Shown here: in pieces, positions 24,972-35,000 of the stretch
Layout: each line of letters starts with the position of its first letter
Position numbering within the stretch: position 1 is the first letter of the stretch
NCBI GenBank assembly: GCA_016744925.1
Contig: JADGDJ010000001.1
Span: 1-64,000, forward strand
DNA from: Spirochaetaceae bacterium
GTDB lineage: Bacteria; Spirochaetota; Spirochaetia; DSM-2461
Reading direction: 5' to 3'
DNA length: 64,000 bases
Notes under the pieces: generated by a model
Databases searched by the model: none
What the model saw: the letters and a program-made list of their open reading frames with translations, nothing else
Told to the model about the DNA's origin: nothing
Position numbers and translations under genes: made by a program

Positions 24972-27029
24972 ATGGCACTAACCACCAATAGTATCCGAAA
25001 CATTGCAATTTGCGGACATGGAGAGACAGGGAAAACTACTTTTGTAGAGCAGGTCCTCTATAACGGAAAGATTATCAGCAAAGCTGAAACTGTTGATTCG
25101 GGCCGCACAGTAAGCGATTATACAGAAGAAGAGATTGAAAGAAAGATTTCAATTCATTCCACATTATCCAACGTCATGTGGAAAGATACAAAGATTAATA
25201 TCTTTGATACACCGGGATCTTCAGACTTTGTAGGAGAAGTTGTTTCCTCCTTCCGTGCTTCTGAAGCTGCTGTAGTTCTTATCGGAGCCCGTTCGGGAAT
25301 CCAAATTGAAACTGTCAAATTGAGAAGAAGATTAAATGACCGGGACATGCCCAGAATCGTTTTTGTAAATAAGATGGATAAAACAAGAGCGGATTTCTAT
25401 AAAGTAGTCCAGGAAATCGAAGATATCGGTAGAACAGCAATTCCCATAACTATTCCCATGGGACAGGCTGAAGAATACAAAGGTGTAATAAACCTTTTAC
25501 GTATGAAAGCCTATCTCAAATCGGGTGATGGCAAAGAAGAAAATGCCATAGAAATCCCAGATGAATATAAAGAAATTGCTGAAGAATATCATCTGAAAAT
25601 GATTGAAATGGCTGCTGAAGGCGATGATGATCTGACTGAAAAGTATTTTGATGAGGGAACACTTTCTCTCGATGATGCAATAAAAGGGCTGAGAGAAGGT
25701 CTATTTGACAATAGATTTACACCGATGTTCTGCGGGAGTGCACTGGAAAATTCAGGGATAACACCTTTAATGAATTTTATCATATACGATTCACCTGCAC
25801 CGGGACGGGTTGAAGAGCCCTGCGTTACCGGTGAAAAATCTGTAATGATCAATGAAGAAAGTGAATTTTCCGGAATCATCTTTAAAACAGCCATAGATAA
25901 ATTCTCAGGAAAAATGTCTTATATCAAAGTCATTACGGGATGCCTCAAGCAGAATATGGAAGTATATCTTGCACGGGAAGAGAGTAAAGAAAAGATTGGT
26001 AAACTCTTTGTGGCTCAGGGAAAAAACCTGAAGGAAGTTCAGGAACTCTGTGCCGGTGATATCGGGATTATAACCAAAAAAGATTCTTTCAGAACAAATG
26101 ATACACTTTGTCAGTCCAACGATATTATCCATTTCCTACCCTTGAAGTTGCCTAATCCGGTTCATTCATTGGCAATTACTGCTGAGAATCAAAAGGATGA
26201 AGACAAACTTTCTCAACTTCTGCACAAAGTAGCTGAAGAGGATTTCACCTTCACAATCAAATACGATGATGAGACCAAAGAGACCGTTATCGCAGGAATG
26301 GGAGAGCAACACATTTCTATTATCCTCGATAGGATTCTGAAAAACTATAAAATCAATGTGAACAGAAAAGTTCCTAGAGTTCCCTATAGAGAAACGATCA
26401 CTAAATCATCCGAAGCTGAGTACACACATAAAAAACAGTCCGGTGGACATGGGCAGTACGGAAGAGTCGCCATCCGGGTAAAACCCCTTCCAAGAGGTGA
26501 ATATTTCATCATGGAAAATGAAATTAAAGGTGGATCGATCAGTAAGGGATACATGCCGGGAATCGAAAAAGGATTGAGAGAGGCAATGGAAGAGGGTTTC
26601 CTTGCAGGATATCCCATGGTTGATGTCGGTGTATCTGTCTATGATGGAAAAGAGCACGATGTGGATTCTTCGGAAATGGCATTTAAACTTGCCGGGAAAC
26701 ACGCGCTGAAAACTGCATTCGAAAAGTGTAAACCGACATTGCTGGAACCAGTTATGAATCTCACAGTTCTCGTAAGTGATCAATATTTGGGAGATGTACT
26801 CTCCGATCTGTCTACCAAACGCGGTAGAGTTACAGATCAGGACAGTATTGGTGGCAGCATTCAGGCGATAAAAGCACAGGTTCCCCAGGGCGAACTCATG
26901 AGATATTCCATCGACTTGAGATCCATTACTTCCGGAACTGGTGCATTTGAAGTAGAATTCAGCCATTACGATCCGGTGACCGGTAAGAATGCGCAGGATA
27001 TTATAAACGCTTCTAAACCAGCTGAATAA
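24972..27029 (+). CDS. Divergent EF-G paralogue (EF-G-like GTPase)
   Basis: A 685-residue protein with the five EF-G domains but an altered GTPase centre. The P-loop is GHGETGKTT (15-23), switch I reads ERKISI instead of RGITI, and the DTPG motif at 79-82 continues SSDF, so the catalytic His of EF-G is Ser83. NKMDKTRADF is normal. Domain III has MGEQHISIILDRI and domain IV GGHGQYGRVAIRVKPL, the latter closer to canonical EF-G than in the first gene. The family of EF-G-2-like proteins with similar substitutions is known in Thermus and others; function is unclear. It has its own promoter, strong ribosome site and terminator. Confidence 0.85.
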   Translation: MALTTNSIRNIAICGHGETGKTTFVEQVLYNGKIISKAETVDSGRTVSDYTEEEIERKISIHSTLSNVMWKDTKINIFDTPGSSDFVGEVVSSFRASEAAVVLIGARSGIQIETVKLRRRLNDRDMPRIVFVNKMDKTRADFYKVVQEIEDIGRTAIPITIPMGQAEEYKGVINLLRMKAYLKSGDGKEENAIEIPDEYKEIAEEYHLKMIEMAAEGDDDLTEKYFDEGTLSLDDAIKGLREGLFDNRFTPMFCGSALENSGITPLMNFIIYDSPAPGRVEEPCVTGEKSVMINEESEFSGIIFKTAIDKFSGKMSYIKVITGCLKQNMEVYLAREESKEKIGKLFVAQGKNLKEVQELCAGDIGIITKKDSFRTNDTLCQSNDIIHFLPLKLPNPVHSLAITAENQKDEDKLSQLLHKVAEEDFTFTIKYDDETKETVIAGMGEQHISIILDRILKNYKINVNRKVPRVPYRETITKSSEAEYTHKKQSGGHGQYGRVAIRVKPLPRGEYFIMENEIKGGSISKGYMPGIEKGLREAMEEGFLAGYPMVDVGVSVYDGKEHDVDSSEMAFKLAGKHALKTAFEKCKPTLLEPVMNLTVLVSDQYLGDVLSDLSTKRGRVTDQDSIGGSIQAIKAQVPQGELMRYSIDLRSITSGTGAFEVEFSHYDPVTGKNAQDIINASKPAE

Positions 27030-27053
27030 TTATTATTCTAAAAAATAGCAATT

Positions 27054-27084
27054 AACCCCTGAATTTTCATCAGGGGTTTTTTTA
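27054..27084 (+). terminator. Terminator after the EF-G-like gene
   Basis: AACCCCTGA / TCAGGGGTT stem with a seven-base loop followed by a T run. It may also serve the convergent citrate synthase gene in part. Confidence 0.88.
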
Positions 27085-27091
27085 GCATTTT

Positions 27092-28447
27092 TTATCTTTC
27101 AGAAAGAGTTGTATAATCTTTCTTTGAACTGACATTCTTATATGCTGGTCGGATAATTCTGCCGCCGCTGACAATTTCTTCTATGCGATGGGCACACCAT
27201 CCTGTAATTCTCGATACGGCAAATATTGGTGTATACAATTCGTTGGGAATATTCAGCATGGAGTAGACAAATCCCGAGAAGAAGTCCACATTGGCACAGA
27301 TACGTTTACCATTACCCTTTATCCTGTCAAAGATCTCCTGGCTGAGACGTTCAACGAGACAATAGAGGTTGTACTCTTCAGTTCTATCGGCTTCTTTGGA
27401 TAAATCCCCCGCTCTTGCTTTCAACAACACAGCTCGAGGATCGGAGATTGTATAAACAGCGTGACCCATACCATAGATAAGCCCTCGATTGTCGAATCTT
27501 TCTTTTCTGAGAATGGCTTCCAGATAGACTGTCACTTCTTCTTCATCAGACCAGTCTTTCACATTCTCCATAAGATCTTCCATCATCCCCCGGACTCGAA
27601 TCGCCGCACCACCATGAAGAGGTCCCTTGAGAGAACCGACTGCTGCCGCCATGGCAGAGTAGGTATCTGTACCGGAAGATGACACTACGTGAGTTGCAAA
27701 AGCAGAGTTATTACCACCACCGTGTTCCGCATGAAGCACAAGCGCCAGGTCCAGGACTTCCGCTTCAAGGGTTGTAAATTTTTTGTCCGGACGAATCATC
27801 AAAAGCAGATTTTCCGCAGTACTCAGAGAGGGAATAGGTGTGTGAATATAGAGGCTTTTTCCATTGAAATAATGCTCTTTAGCCTGAAAAGCATAAGCGA
27901 CAAATGTGGGGAATTGAGCGATGAGATCCATGCTCTGCTTGAGCACGTTGGGAATGGAGTTATCCTCGGCTTTCTCATCAAAACTGTACATGGCGAGAAC
28001 ACTTCTGGCCAATTTATTCATAATATTGCTACTGGGAGCCTTGAGTATCATATCTTCGGCAAAACTGCCGGGAAGCTGACGTCTCTTGCCTAGCTCATCG
28101 TGAAAATCCTCAAGGTCACCAGTTTTGGGAAGGTCGCCAAAGAGAAGAAGGAAGGCAGTCTCTTCAAAACCGTGTCTTCCACAGGCCTGAAACCCTTTAA
28201 CGATATTTTTCACATTATATCCCCGATATCGAAGACGTCCATTAACAGGGATTTTATCACCTTCCTCCATGATATATCCGTGAACATCACCAATCTCAGT
28301 CAGACCGACAAGAACACCGGTTCCATCCTTGTTTCGAAGACCCCTTTTAACATTGTACTTTTCATATAAATCAAGGGGGATTTTACTGTTGTGATTAATT
28401 AAATCCGTATACTCATTCAGATGTTTAATATTAAATCGGTCTTTCAT
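27092..28447 (-). CDS. gltA: Citrate synthase
   Basis: A 451-residue enzyme condensing acetyl-CoA and oxaloacetate to citrate. Catalytic residues sit in LHAEHGGGNNSAFATHVVSS, YGMGHAVYTISDPRA and ANVDFFSGFVY, giving the His-His-Asp triad. The length is somewhat above the 370-430 usual for bacterial forms because of an N-terminal extension of about 35 residues. 2-methylcitrate synthase is a possible alternative as the two are hard to separate by eye. AGGAG nine bases before the ATG. The gene follows trmB by 15 bases and is probably co-transcribed with it. No other TCA-cycle gene is nearby. Confidence 0.9.
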   Translation of the reverse strand: MKDRFNIKHLNEYTDLINHNSKIPLDLYEKYNVKRGLRNKDGTGVLVGLTEIGDVHGYIMEEGDKIPVNGRLRYRGYNVKNIVKGFQACGRHGFEETAFLLLFGDLPKTGDLEDFHDELGKRRQLPGSFAEDMILKAPSSNIMNKLARSVLAMYSFDEKAEDNSIPNVLKQSMDLIAQFPTFVAYAFQAKEHYFNGKSLYIHTPIPSLSTAENLLLMIRPDKKFTTLEAEVLDLALVLHAEHGGGNNSAFATHVVSSSGTDTYSAMAAAVGSLKGPLHGGAAIRVRGMMEDLMENVKDWSDEEEVTVYLEAILRKERFDNRGLIYGMGHAVYTISDPRAVLLKARAGDLSKEADRTEEYNLYCLVERLSQEIFDRIKGNGKRICANVDFFSGFVYSMLNIPNELYTPIFAVSRITGWCAHRIEEIVSGGRIIRPAYKNVSSKKDYTTLSER

Positions 28448-28462
28448 GGATGTGATCTCCTG

Positions 28463-29137
28463 TTATTCTTTTCGCTTGAAGAAAACCTCCCTGATAAGGT
28501 GGTTTTTCTTCAAACCTTTTCTCTCAAATTTTGTTTCTGTTCGCCATTCAATTGGTTCAGCCCAATCGCTGAACTTATTTTCCAGCATCTCTTCTTCTGA
28601 AAAAACCTGCAGAATCTGCTGTGCATAATCTTCCCAATCGGAAACAGCATACAAATAACCACCCGGTTTTATTTTTGTTGCAATCAGTCTGGTAAAATCG
28701 GGCTGTATTAGTCTTCTTTTATAATGTTTTGTTTTCTGCCACGGATCGGGGAAAAAGATATGAATGCCATCGAGACTTTCATCGGCGATCATATTCGTTA
28801 TAACTTCCACTGCATCGTGTTCAATCACTTTGAGGTTTTTCAGACCTTTTTTGTCAATTTCACTTAACAGCTTCCCTACTCCGGGAGAATGGACCTCTAT
28901 TCCGATATATGCATTTTGCGGGTTCTTTTCAGCAATAGCATGAGTGACATCACCCATACCGAATCCTATTTCAAGGAAATGCTTGCCTGAATCGGGAAAG
29001 ATCTTTTTAAAATCGATCGATTTATCTTCATAGCTCAAACAATGGACGTCTTTGAGTTTCTCATAGGCTAATCTCTGGCCATCACTCATCCGCCCTTTTC
29101 GAAGCATATAGCTCTTAATAAGTTTCTTTTCACTCAT
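28463..29137 (-). CDS. trmB: tRNA (guanine-N7-)-methyltransferase
   Basis: A 224-residue SAM-dependent enzyme that methylates G46 of tRNA. The SAM-binding site LEIGFGMGDVTHAIAEKNP (near residue 53) and the signature IHIFFPDPWQKTKHYKRRL (near 127), which positions the tRNA, are both clear. Length fits the family. It is the first gene of a two-gene unit with citrate synthase. There is no classic ribosome site directly before the ATG. Confidence 0.93.
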   Translation of the reverse strand: MSEKKLIKSYMLRKGRMSDGQRLAYEKLKDVHCLSYEDKSIDFKKIFPDSGKHFLEIGFGMGDVTHAIAEKNPQNAYIGIEVHSPGVGKLLSEIDKKGLKNLKVIEHDAVEVITNMIADESLDGIHIFFPDPWQKTKHYKRRLIQPDFTRLIATKIKPGGYLYAVSDWEDYAQQILQVFSEEEMLENKFSDWAEPIEWRTETKFERKGLKKNHLIREVFFKRKE

Positions 29138-29259
29138 TTGCTAATTTTATTTTAATAACCGATAATATTCAATGTATCAAAAAAATGAAAAAAAGGAACT
29201 ACTTATTATATAAAAATAGTATTTATTCAATATTATTAGTTACTTTTTATATCTATATG

Positions 29260-29273
29260 TAGATAATTATCTA
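29260..29273. promoter_or_regulatory. Perfect 14-bp palindrome at a start site
   Basis: TAGATAATTATCTA ends two bases before the ATG at 29276. It contains GATAAT, a fair -10 box eight bases before the ATG, with TTACTT 16 bases further up. An operator overlapping a leaderless start is the simplest reading, but an AT-rich palindrome can arise by chance. Confidence 0.4.
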
Positions 29274-29275
29274 AT

Positions 29276-32047
29276 ATGAAATATTTTCTTTCAATATTCT
29301 TACTATCAATATCAACTTTTTGCTGGAGTGATGACTTTGATGGTTGGAAAAAGATATCAACAGACCACTATACATTCATCTTTGAAGAATATGATAAAAA
29401 TACAGCTTTTGAGCTCGCCGACTATAGTGAAGAAATTTACGACAAAGTTACTCGCTTTTTTGATTTTTATCCCCCTGAAATACATGTATACATAAACAGT
29501 AGAATAGACAGTCCCAATGGTATGTTCTACCCCATCCCCGGCTCGATAAATCTCTATCCCGTTTATCCTCTCAATAGCGAAAACTCTACAAAGGGCAAAT
29601 CCTGGCTCTATGAACTGCTTCTCCATGAAATGGTACACTATGTTCACCTGGAAAACCGCAAGGGATTTTTCGGTGTTTTGAGTTATCCCTTCGGAAAAGA
29701 TCTCGCCGCTGCCAATGGAGCGTTTCTTCCAGCCTGGATGATTGAAGGGATTGCCGTATATCTGGAAACTAAAGAATCCAGCGGCGGCAGGGGCAACAAT
29801 AGATATTTTGAGGCATTTACAAAAGCGGCTGCTATTGATAAGGATTATTTTACTATAAATCAATTGGCATACAGTTCCGATTTCCCGCCATACAATCGGA
29901 TATATTCTGGTGGATATGCTTTAATGAATTATATACTGGAGAATTATGGCGTAGATATTTTTCAAAAAATCTATCTCCGCTATATCAAATTTCCCTTTTT
30001 CGGACCTTTTCGAGCTATCGAACAAGAGACCGGGATTAGTTTGAAAATGATTTATGAAAATTTCAAAACTGAAGAGATAAAAAAATATTCTCACAGGATA
30101 GAACTTCTCGAATTATATCCCTCGGTTAAAAAAAGTACAGATCCCTATGGCAATTGGACTCATCCTATAAAAATCGAACGAGGCATCCTTTTATATCAGA
30201 ATTCACTCGATGAAAATTCACAAATTGTTCTTGTTGATGTCGAAAATGGAAGTGAAACTACTTTAATAGAAACCAGTCTGATGGATAACAGTTCATTTAA
30301 TTCTGATGCAACAGGCGATAAAATTGTTTTTTCATCGGGAGATTACACGGGCTTTCACAGTTACGGCTACTCTTATATATCAAACCTATACCTCTACGAT
30401 AGAGGTGAAACTAAAGTTCTGTCCGAGAATAATTCACTCTTCCATCCTGCCATATCTGCTGACGGGAAAGATATTATTGCAGTCCAGAGAAATGGGTCGT
30501 ACTCAAAATTGGTCACTGTAGATCAGAAGAATGGAGAAGTCTCAGATCTTTTTACCAAAGAACAAACCAATATAATGAATCCTGTTTTTTCTCCTGATTC
30601 AGAGATGATCTCCTTTGTTCTGAATGATCATGGCTATCAGGATATCTACATAATGAATGCTTCTGAACCCCACAATGCCAGACCTCTCATGGGCATAGAC
30701 ATGAACAGTGAGTATTTCCCCCGGTTTACCAATGATGGGAAAATCACCTTTATATCCGACAGAGATGAAGATTTATCTCTATATTCTTATGACCTTGAAA
30801 ATAATTCCATTGAACTTTTATTCAAAGACCCGGTTGGTGTGGCAGATGGTTTTGTTGATGGCCAAACAGTCTATTACAGCAGTTACAGAACAAAGGGTTA
30901 TGAATTTCGAATAGGGACTTTAGATGAAAATATTATTTTTCCTCTAATCCAAAATGATTCATTCCCTCAGGAAAAGTCTATCGGTTCTTACGAAATGGAT
31001 AAATATATAGACTGGGCTTTCCCCTATGTCTGGCTTCCAAAACCCTATTTGCAGGACAGTATTCAAGAGGGCTTAATCTGGGGACTCGGTGCATTAATCT
31101 ATGGTGGATCATATGGTCAATCCGGATTATGGTCATTGGATATGAATTATCTCCCGGGACCGGGACAAATCAGCAGCTCTTTTGATTACAGCCGAAAATT
31201 GGGAGTATCGACCTTCAACTACAGTCTTTCCCAAAGCTTTGAAGAGTATTACAATGGATCACTGTATTTCTGGAGACAGGGAACAGAGCAGTCTGTCTCC
31301 CTGACCATACCCCTCTTTGAACAGAGTCGCTTCAACTGGAGAAATGTGGTAAGAACATATGTCACTTTTAAACACAAACTATTCGTTGACGATTACCAGT
31401 CTTTTACTCTTAACGATTCATTTTCAAAACGAGGGGGGAATTACCTCTATGCAGGAGGTGGGCTCTCCATGAATAACTACAAAATATACTATCCCTCAAA
31501 AGCCCTTTTTGGAGATTTTTCACTGTTCAATCAGTTCGATATCTCCATTTTACTTCCCGCATTATCCTCAAGTAGGACATCTTATATTCTCATGGAATCG
31601 GGTTCGCTGGCACTCCCTCTCGGATCTGAGGGTTTTCTTTTCAAACCGGCATGGCAAGTCGCTTATCACAATAATAATTTATCCTCTGCTGCATTAAACG
31701 CCAGAGGGTGGACATCAACTCTGATCAATTCAGATATTTCAGTCTATTATGCATTGGATTACCTCATGCCCATAGCTCTTGTCGATTGGGGAATGCCGCT
31801 AGGGTTCAACATCCAGAATTTAGCAGCAGCATTGCACCTGGAAGGGATCAGTCATTTTCAGTTTGACGGTTCACCAGCCAATGAATGGTATGCAGGATTT
31901 GAGTTTATCGGGACTTATGGTTTCAACTACGGGGAAACCCCTGCTGGAATCGGAGTAAACCTCCGATTTTACAACAAAGGGTACACCTTTGATCCTGCTG
32001 AGGATATTAAAATCTATATCTTCTTCTCCTTCAGCAGCCTGTTCTAA
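29276..32047 (+). CDS. Surface protein: MA-type metallopeptidase domain, beta-propeller, outer-membrane barrel
   Basis: A 923-residue protein with a signal peptide (MKYFLSIFLLSISTFCWS). Residues 25-260 form a gluzincin-type peptidase domain: H117-E118-M-V-H121 and, 40 residues on, WMIEGIAVYLE with the third zinc ligand Glu. Residues about 290-560 contain TolB/WD40-like strands (FSPDSEMISFVLN, ISDRDEDLSLYSYD). From about 600 to the C-terminal Phe the pattern is of an outer-membrane barrel of 14-16 strands. Such proteins occur in spirochaetes and Bacteroidetes-type genomes with unknown function. The last four bases overlap mfd. No Shine-Dalgarno site; a palindrome precedes the ATG. Confidence 0.72.
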   Translation: MKYFLSIFLLSISTFCWSDDFDGWKKISTDHYTFIFEEYDKNTAFELADYSEEIYDKVTRFFDFYPPEIHVYINSRIDSPNGMFYPIPGSINLYPVYPLNSENSTKGKSWLYELLLHEMVHYVHLENRKGFFGVLSYPFGKDLAAANGAFLPAWMIEGIAVYLETKESSGGRGNNRYFEAFTKAAAIDKDYFTINQLAYSSDFPPYNRIYSGGYALMNYILENYGVDIFQKIYLRYIKFPFFGPFRAIEQETGISLKMIYENFKTEEIKKYSHRIELLELYPSVKKSTDPYGNWTHPIKIERGILLYQNSLDENSQIVLVDVENGSETTLIETSLMDNSSFNSDATGDKIVFSSGDYTGFHSYGYSYISNLYLYDRGETKVLSENNSLFHPAISADGKDIIAVQRNGSYSKLVTVDQKNGEVSDLFTKEQTNIMNPVFSPDSEMISFVLNDHGYQDIYIMNASEPHNARPLMGIDMNSEYFPRFTNDGKITFISDRDEDLSLYSYDLENNSIELLFKDPVGVADGFVDGQTVYYSSYRTKGYEFRIGTLDENIIFPLIQNDSFPQEKSIGSYEMDKYIDWAFPYVWLPKPYLQDSIQEGLIWGLGALIYGGSYGQSGLWSLDMNYLPGPGQISSSFDYSRKLGVSTFNYSLSQSFEEYYNGSLYFWRQGTEQSVSLTIPLFEQSRFNWRNVVRTYVTFKHKLFVDDYQSFTLNDSFSKRGGNYLYAGGGLSMNNYKIYYPSKALFGDFSLFNQFDISILLPALSSSRTSYILMESGSLALPLGSEGFLFKPAWQVAYHNNNLSSAALNARGWTSTLINSDISVYYALDYLMPIALVDWGMPLGFNIQNLAAALHLEGISHFQFDGSPANEWYAGFEFIGTYGFNYGETPAGIGVNLRFYNKGYTFDPAEDIKIYIFFSFSSLF

Positions 32048-35000
32048 AGTAAGGTAGAAAGTTTTTCCCGGAGAAACTCCGATTTTTCCTTTAAACCGAT
32101 TTTACCGGTCTCAATGAGTATTCCCGCCTGACTCGCCGGATTAAATTTAACCAGTCCACCACTTTTTCCGGTCATCCTCATGACCTTGTCGATAGACAGT
32201 TTGGCTATTTTTCCAAACTCAACCGTGACGATACCCTTTCGTTCTTTCAGGGATGAGATCCATAATTTCCCGCAGATGATGCGTATTTCTGACAGAGAGA
32301 GAAGGCTTTGAACTTCATCGGGAAGAGGTCCAAACCGGTCGTGAAGTTCACCGTGAACTCGATCGAGATCATCATCGGAAATAACCGATGCAATTTTCTT
32401 ATAAACTTCCATCTTCTCAGTGGGATCTTTGATATAGCCATCGGGAATGAACCCTGTATAATCCAGTTCCAGATAAACTTCAGGTGCTTCATCTTTTTTA
32501 TCATCATCGGTTCTCACAGCAACGGCTTCTTCAAGAAGTTTCAGGTACATATCAAATCCGACAGAAACAATTTCTCCAGACTGTTCACCACCCAGTAAAT
32601 TCCCGGCACCTCGCACTTCCATATCTTTCATGGCAATTTTAAATCCCGATCCCAATTCTGTAAAATCAGAGATTGCCTGAAGCCTTTTCATAGCCAGGTC
32701 GGAAAGTGCTTTCTGCTCAGGATAAAACATATAGGCGTAAGCCAGTTTCCCGGAGCGCCCGACTCTTCCACGAAGCTGATATAACTGGGAAATTCCGTAG
32801 TTATTGGCCCGATCGATAATTATGGTATTAACATTAGGGATGTCGATTCCGTTTTCAATAATAGTTGTTGCCACTAAGACCTGAAAAGCACCATGAATAA
32901 AACGATGCATTACATCTTCCAGTTCTGTTCCGGACATTTTTCCGTGAGCCGTTTCAATAAAGACTTCCGGTACCAGTTCCTGAAGAAACAGCCTGACACT
33001 ATCCAGGCTCTCCACACGGTTGTGGAGAAAGAATACCTGACCGCCCCGTTCCACTTCTCTCCGGATAGCCCCGGCGATTATATCGGGATTATACTCTTGA
33101 ATAAATGTCTCGATAGGCTGCCTGTTGTAGGGTGCCGTTTTCAATACAGACATATCGCGGATCTTCAAAAGAGACATATGGAGGGTACGGGGGATCGGTG
33201 TGGCCGACATGGCAAGACAGTCGATCGACGCCTTTAAATTTTTCAGCTTCTCTTTGTCTTTTACGCCAAATCTCTGCTCTTCATCAATAATCATTAGACC
33301 TAAATTTTTAAACTTGAGGTCTTTAGAGAGGATTCGATGTGTTCCAATGACAATATCGCAAGTACCATCTTCCAGAGATTCAAGAACCGGCTTCTGGTTT
33401 TTTCTGGTAACAAAGCGGGAGAGATGACCCACTTTGATGGGGAATCGTTTAAAACGGTCGGAAAAATTTTCATAATGCTGTTCCGCGAGAATCGTTGTGG
33501 GACAGAGCAATGCCACCTGTTTTCCACCCATGACAGCTTTAAAAGCAGCTCGCATGGCCACTTCGGTCTTCCCATAACCTACATCTCCGCATATCAACCT
33601 ATCCATAGGTGAGGGAGATTCCATATCCTTTTTAACTTCATCGATGCTTATGAGTTGATCCTCGGTCTCCTGATAAGGAAAGGAAGCTTCAAAGGAAATT
33701 TGAAAATCATTATCCGGGGCAAAGGCAAATCCCTTGGCATTTTGTCTTCTCGCGTAGAGTTTGACCAGCATATCCGCCAAGTCCTCAACGGATTTTCGGA
33801 CTTTATTCTTCTTCGTATCCCAGGACTTTCCACCAATTTTATCGAGCCGGGCTGATCGCCCTTCATTACCGATATAGCGCTGTACCAGATTCACCTGTTC
33901 TATAGGAACGAAAATACTATCTTCACCGGCATATTCGATGGAAATATAATCTCTTTCATTACCGGCGGCCTTAATTCTTTCGATCCCTTTAAACCGGCCG
34001 ATACCGTAATTGACATGGACAACCAGATCTCCCGGATTCAATTCAATAAAAGAATCGATGACGGCGCTTTTAACACGTTTAACAGAAGAAGGAACCCTTT
34101 TCCTTCTTCCAAAAATTTCATTTTCCTGAATAACAATAATCTTTTTCAGAGGCAGAGAAAAACCGCTTGAGATGCTTTCGGGGATGACGTTGATGTCATA
34201 TCCGTTGAGCATGTATTGGATTCTCTCAGCCTGTGATTCTGCTTCTGCAAAAACAAAACAGGAATACCCTTCATTCTTTAAGATATCCAATTCTTCTTTG
34301 AGATAACTTATGTTTCCGAAAAATGATCTTCCGGGTTCACATTCCAACTCATAAAAGACTTCATGGTTCTGCCGGTCCTGCTTCAATGAATGGAGATTTA
34401 CCTGCTTGGGTTTGGAAAAGACACTGTTGTCACTGAGAATGTATTCCGGGGAAGGAACGGCGATTTTCTGACGCAGAGCTTCGATATAGAGCTCTTTATA
34501 TTCTTTATATAGAACTTCATAAGTTGTATCGAGTCTCTCTTTAGCAACGAGAAATAGTGCTGATTTTTCTGAAATATAATCGACCAGTGTTGATGGATTG
34601 TCAAAACTGAGAGGAAAGAAAAGTTCCTCACCGCGGATCTCCCTACTGGTTTTTATAGTTTCGAGCATAGGGCCGAAATCGACCTCGTCAATTTTTCCAT
34701 GAGAAATTTGTTCGAGATTTTTCTCTAAAACTTCAATCCTGTCATCTGTCCAGATCACTTCTTTAATAGGATAAAGTGTTATCTGATCTCCCGGAGCTGT
34801 ACTGCTCTGAGAAATGGGATCGAAAAGTTTTATCTCTTCAATTTCATCAAAATCAAATACGATTCGTACGGCCTCAGCCATTCCGGGCATAAATATATCG
34901 AGCACTTCCCCCCGAAGAGCAAACTCCCCGGTAACAGTTACCCGTGGAACCCGGGAATAACCATATTCCTGAAGCACATCTTCCAGTTTTACAGGATCGA

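Noticed and set aside
26406-26966. 186-codon minus-strand ORF antisense to the EF-G-like gene
   Set aside because: The plus strand is a clear EF-G domain IV/V; the antisense peptide has no family features.
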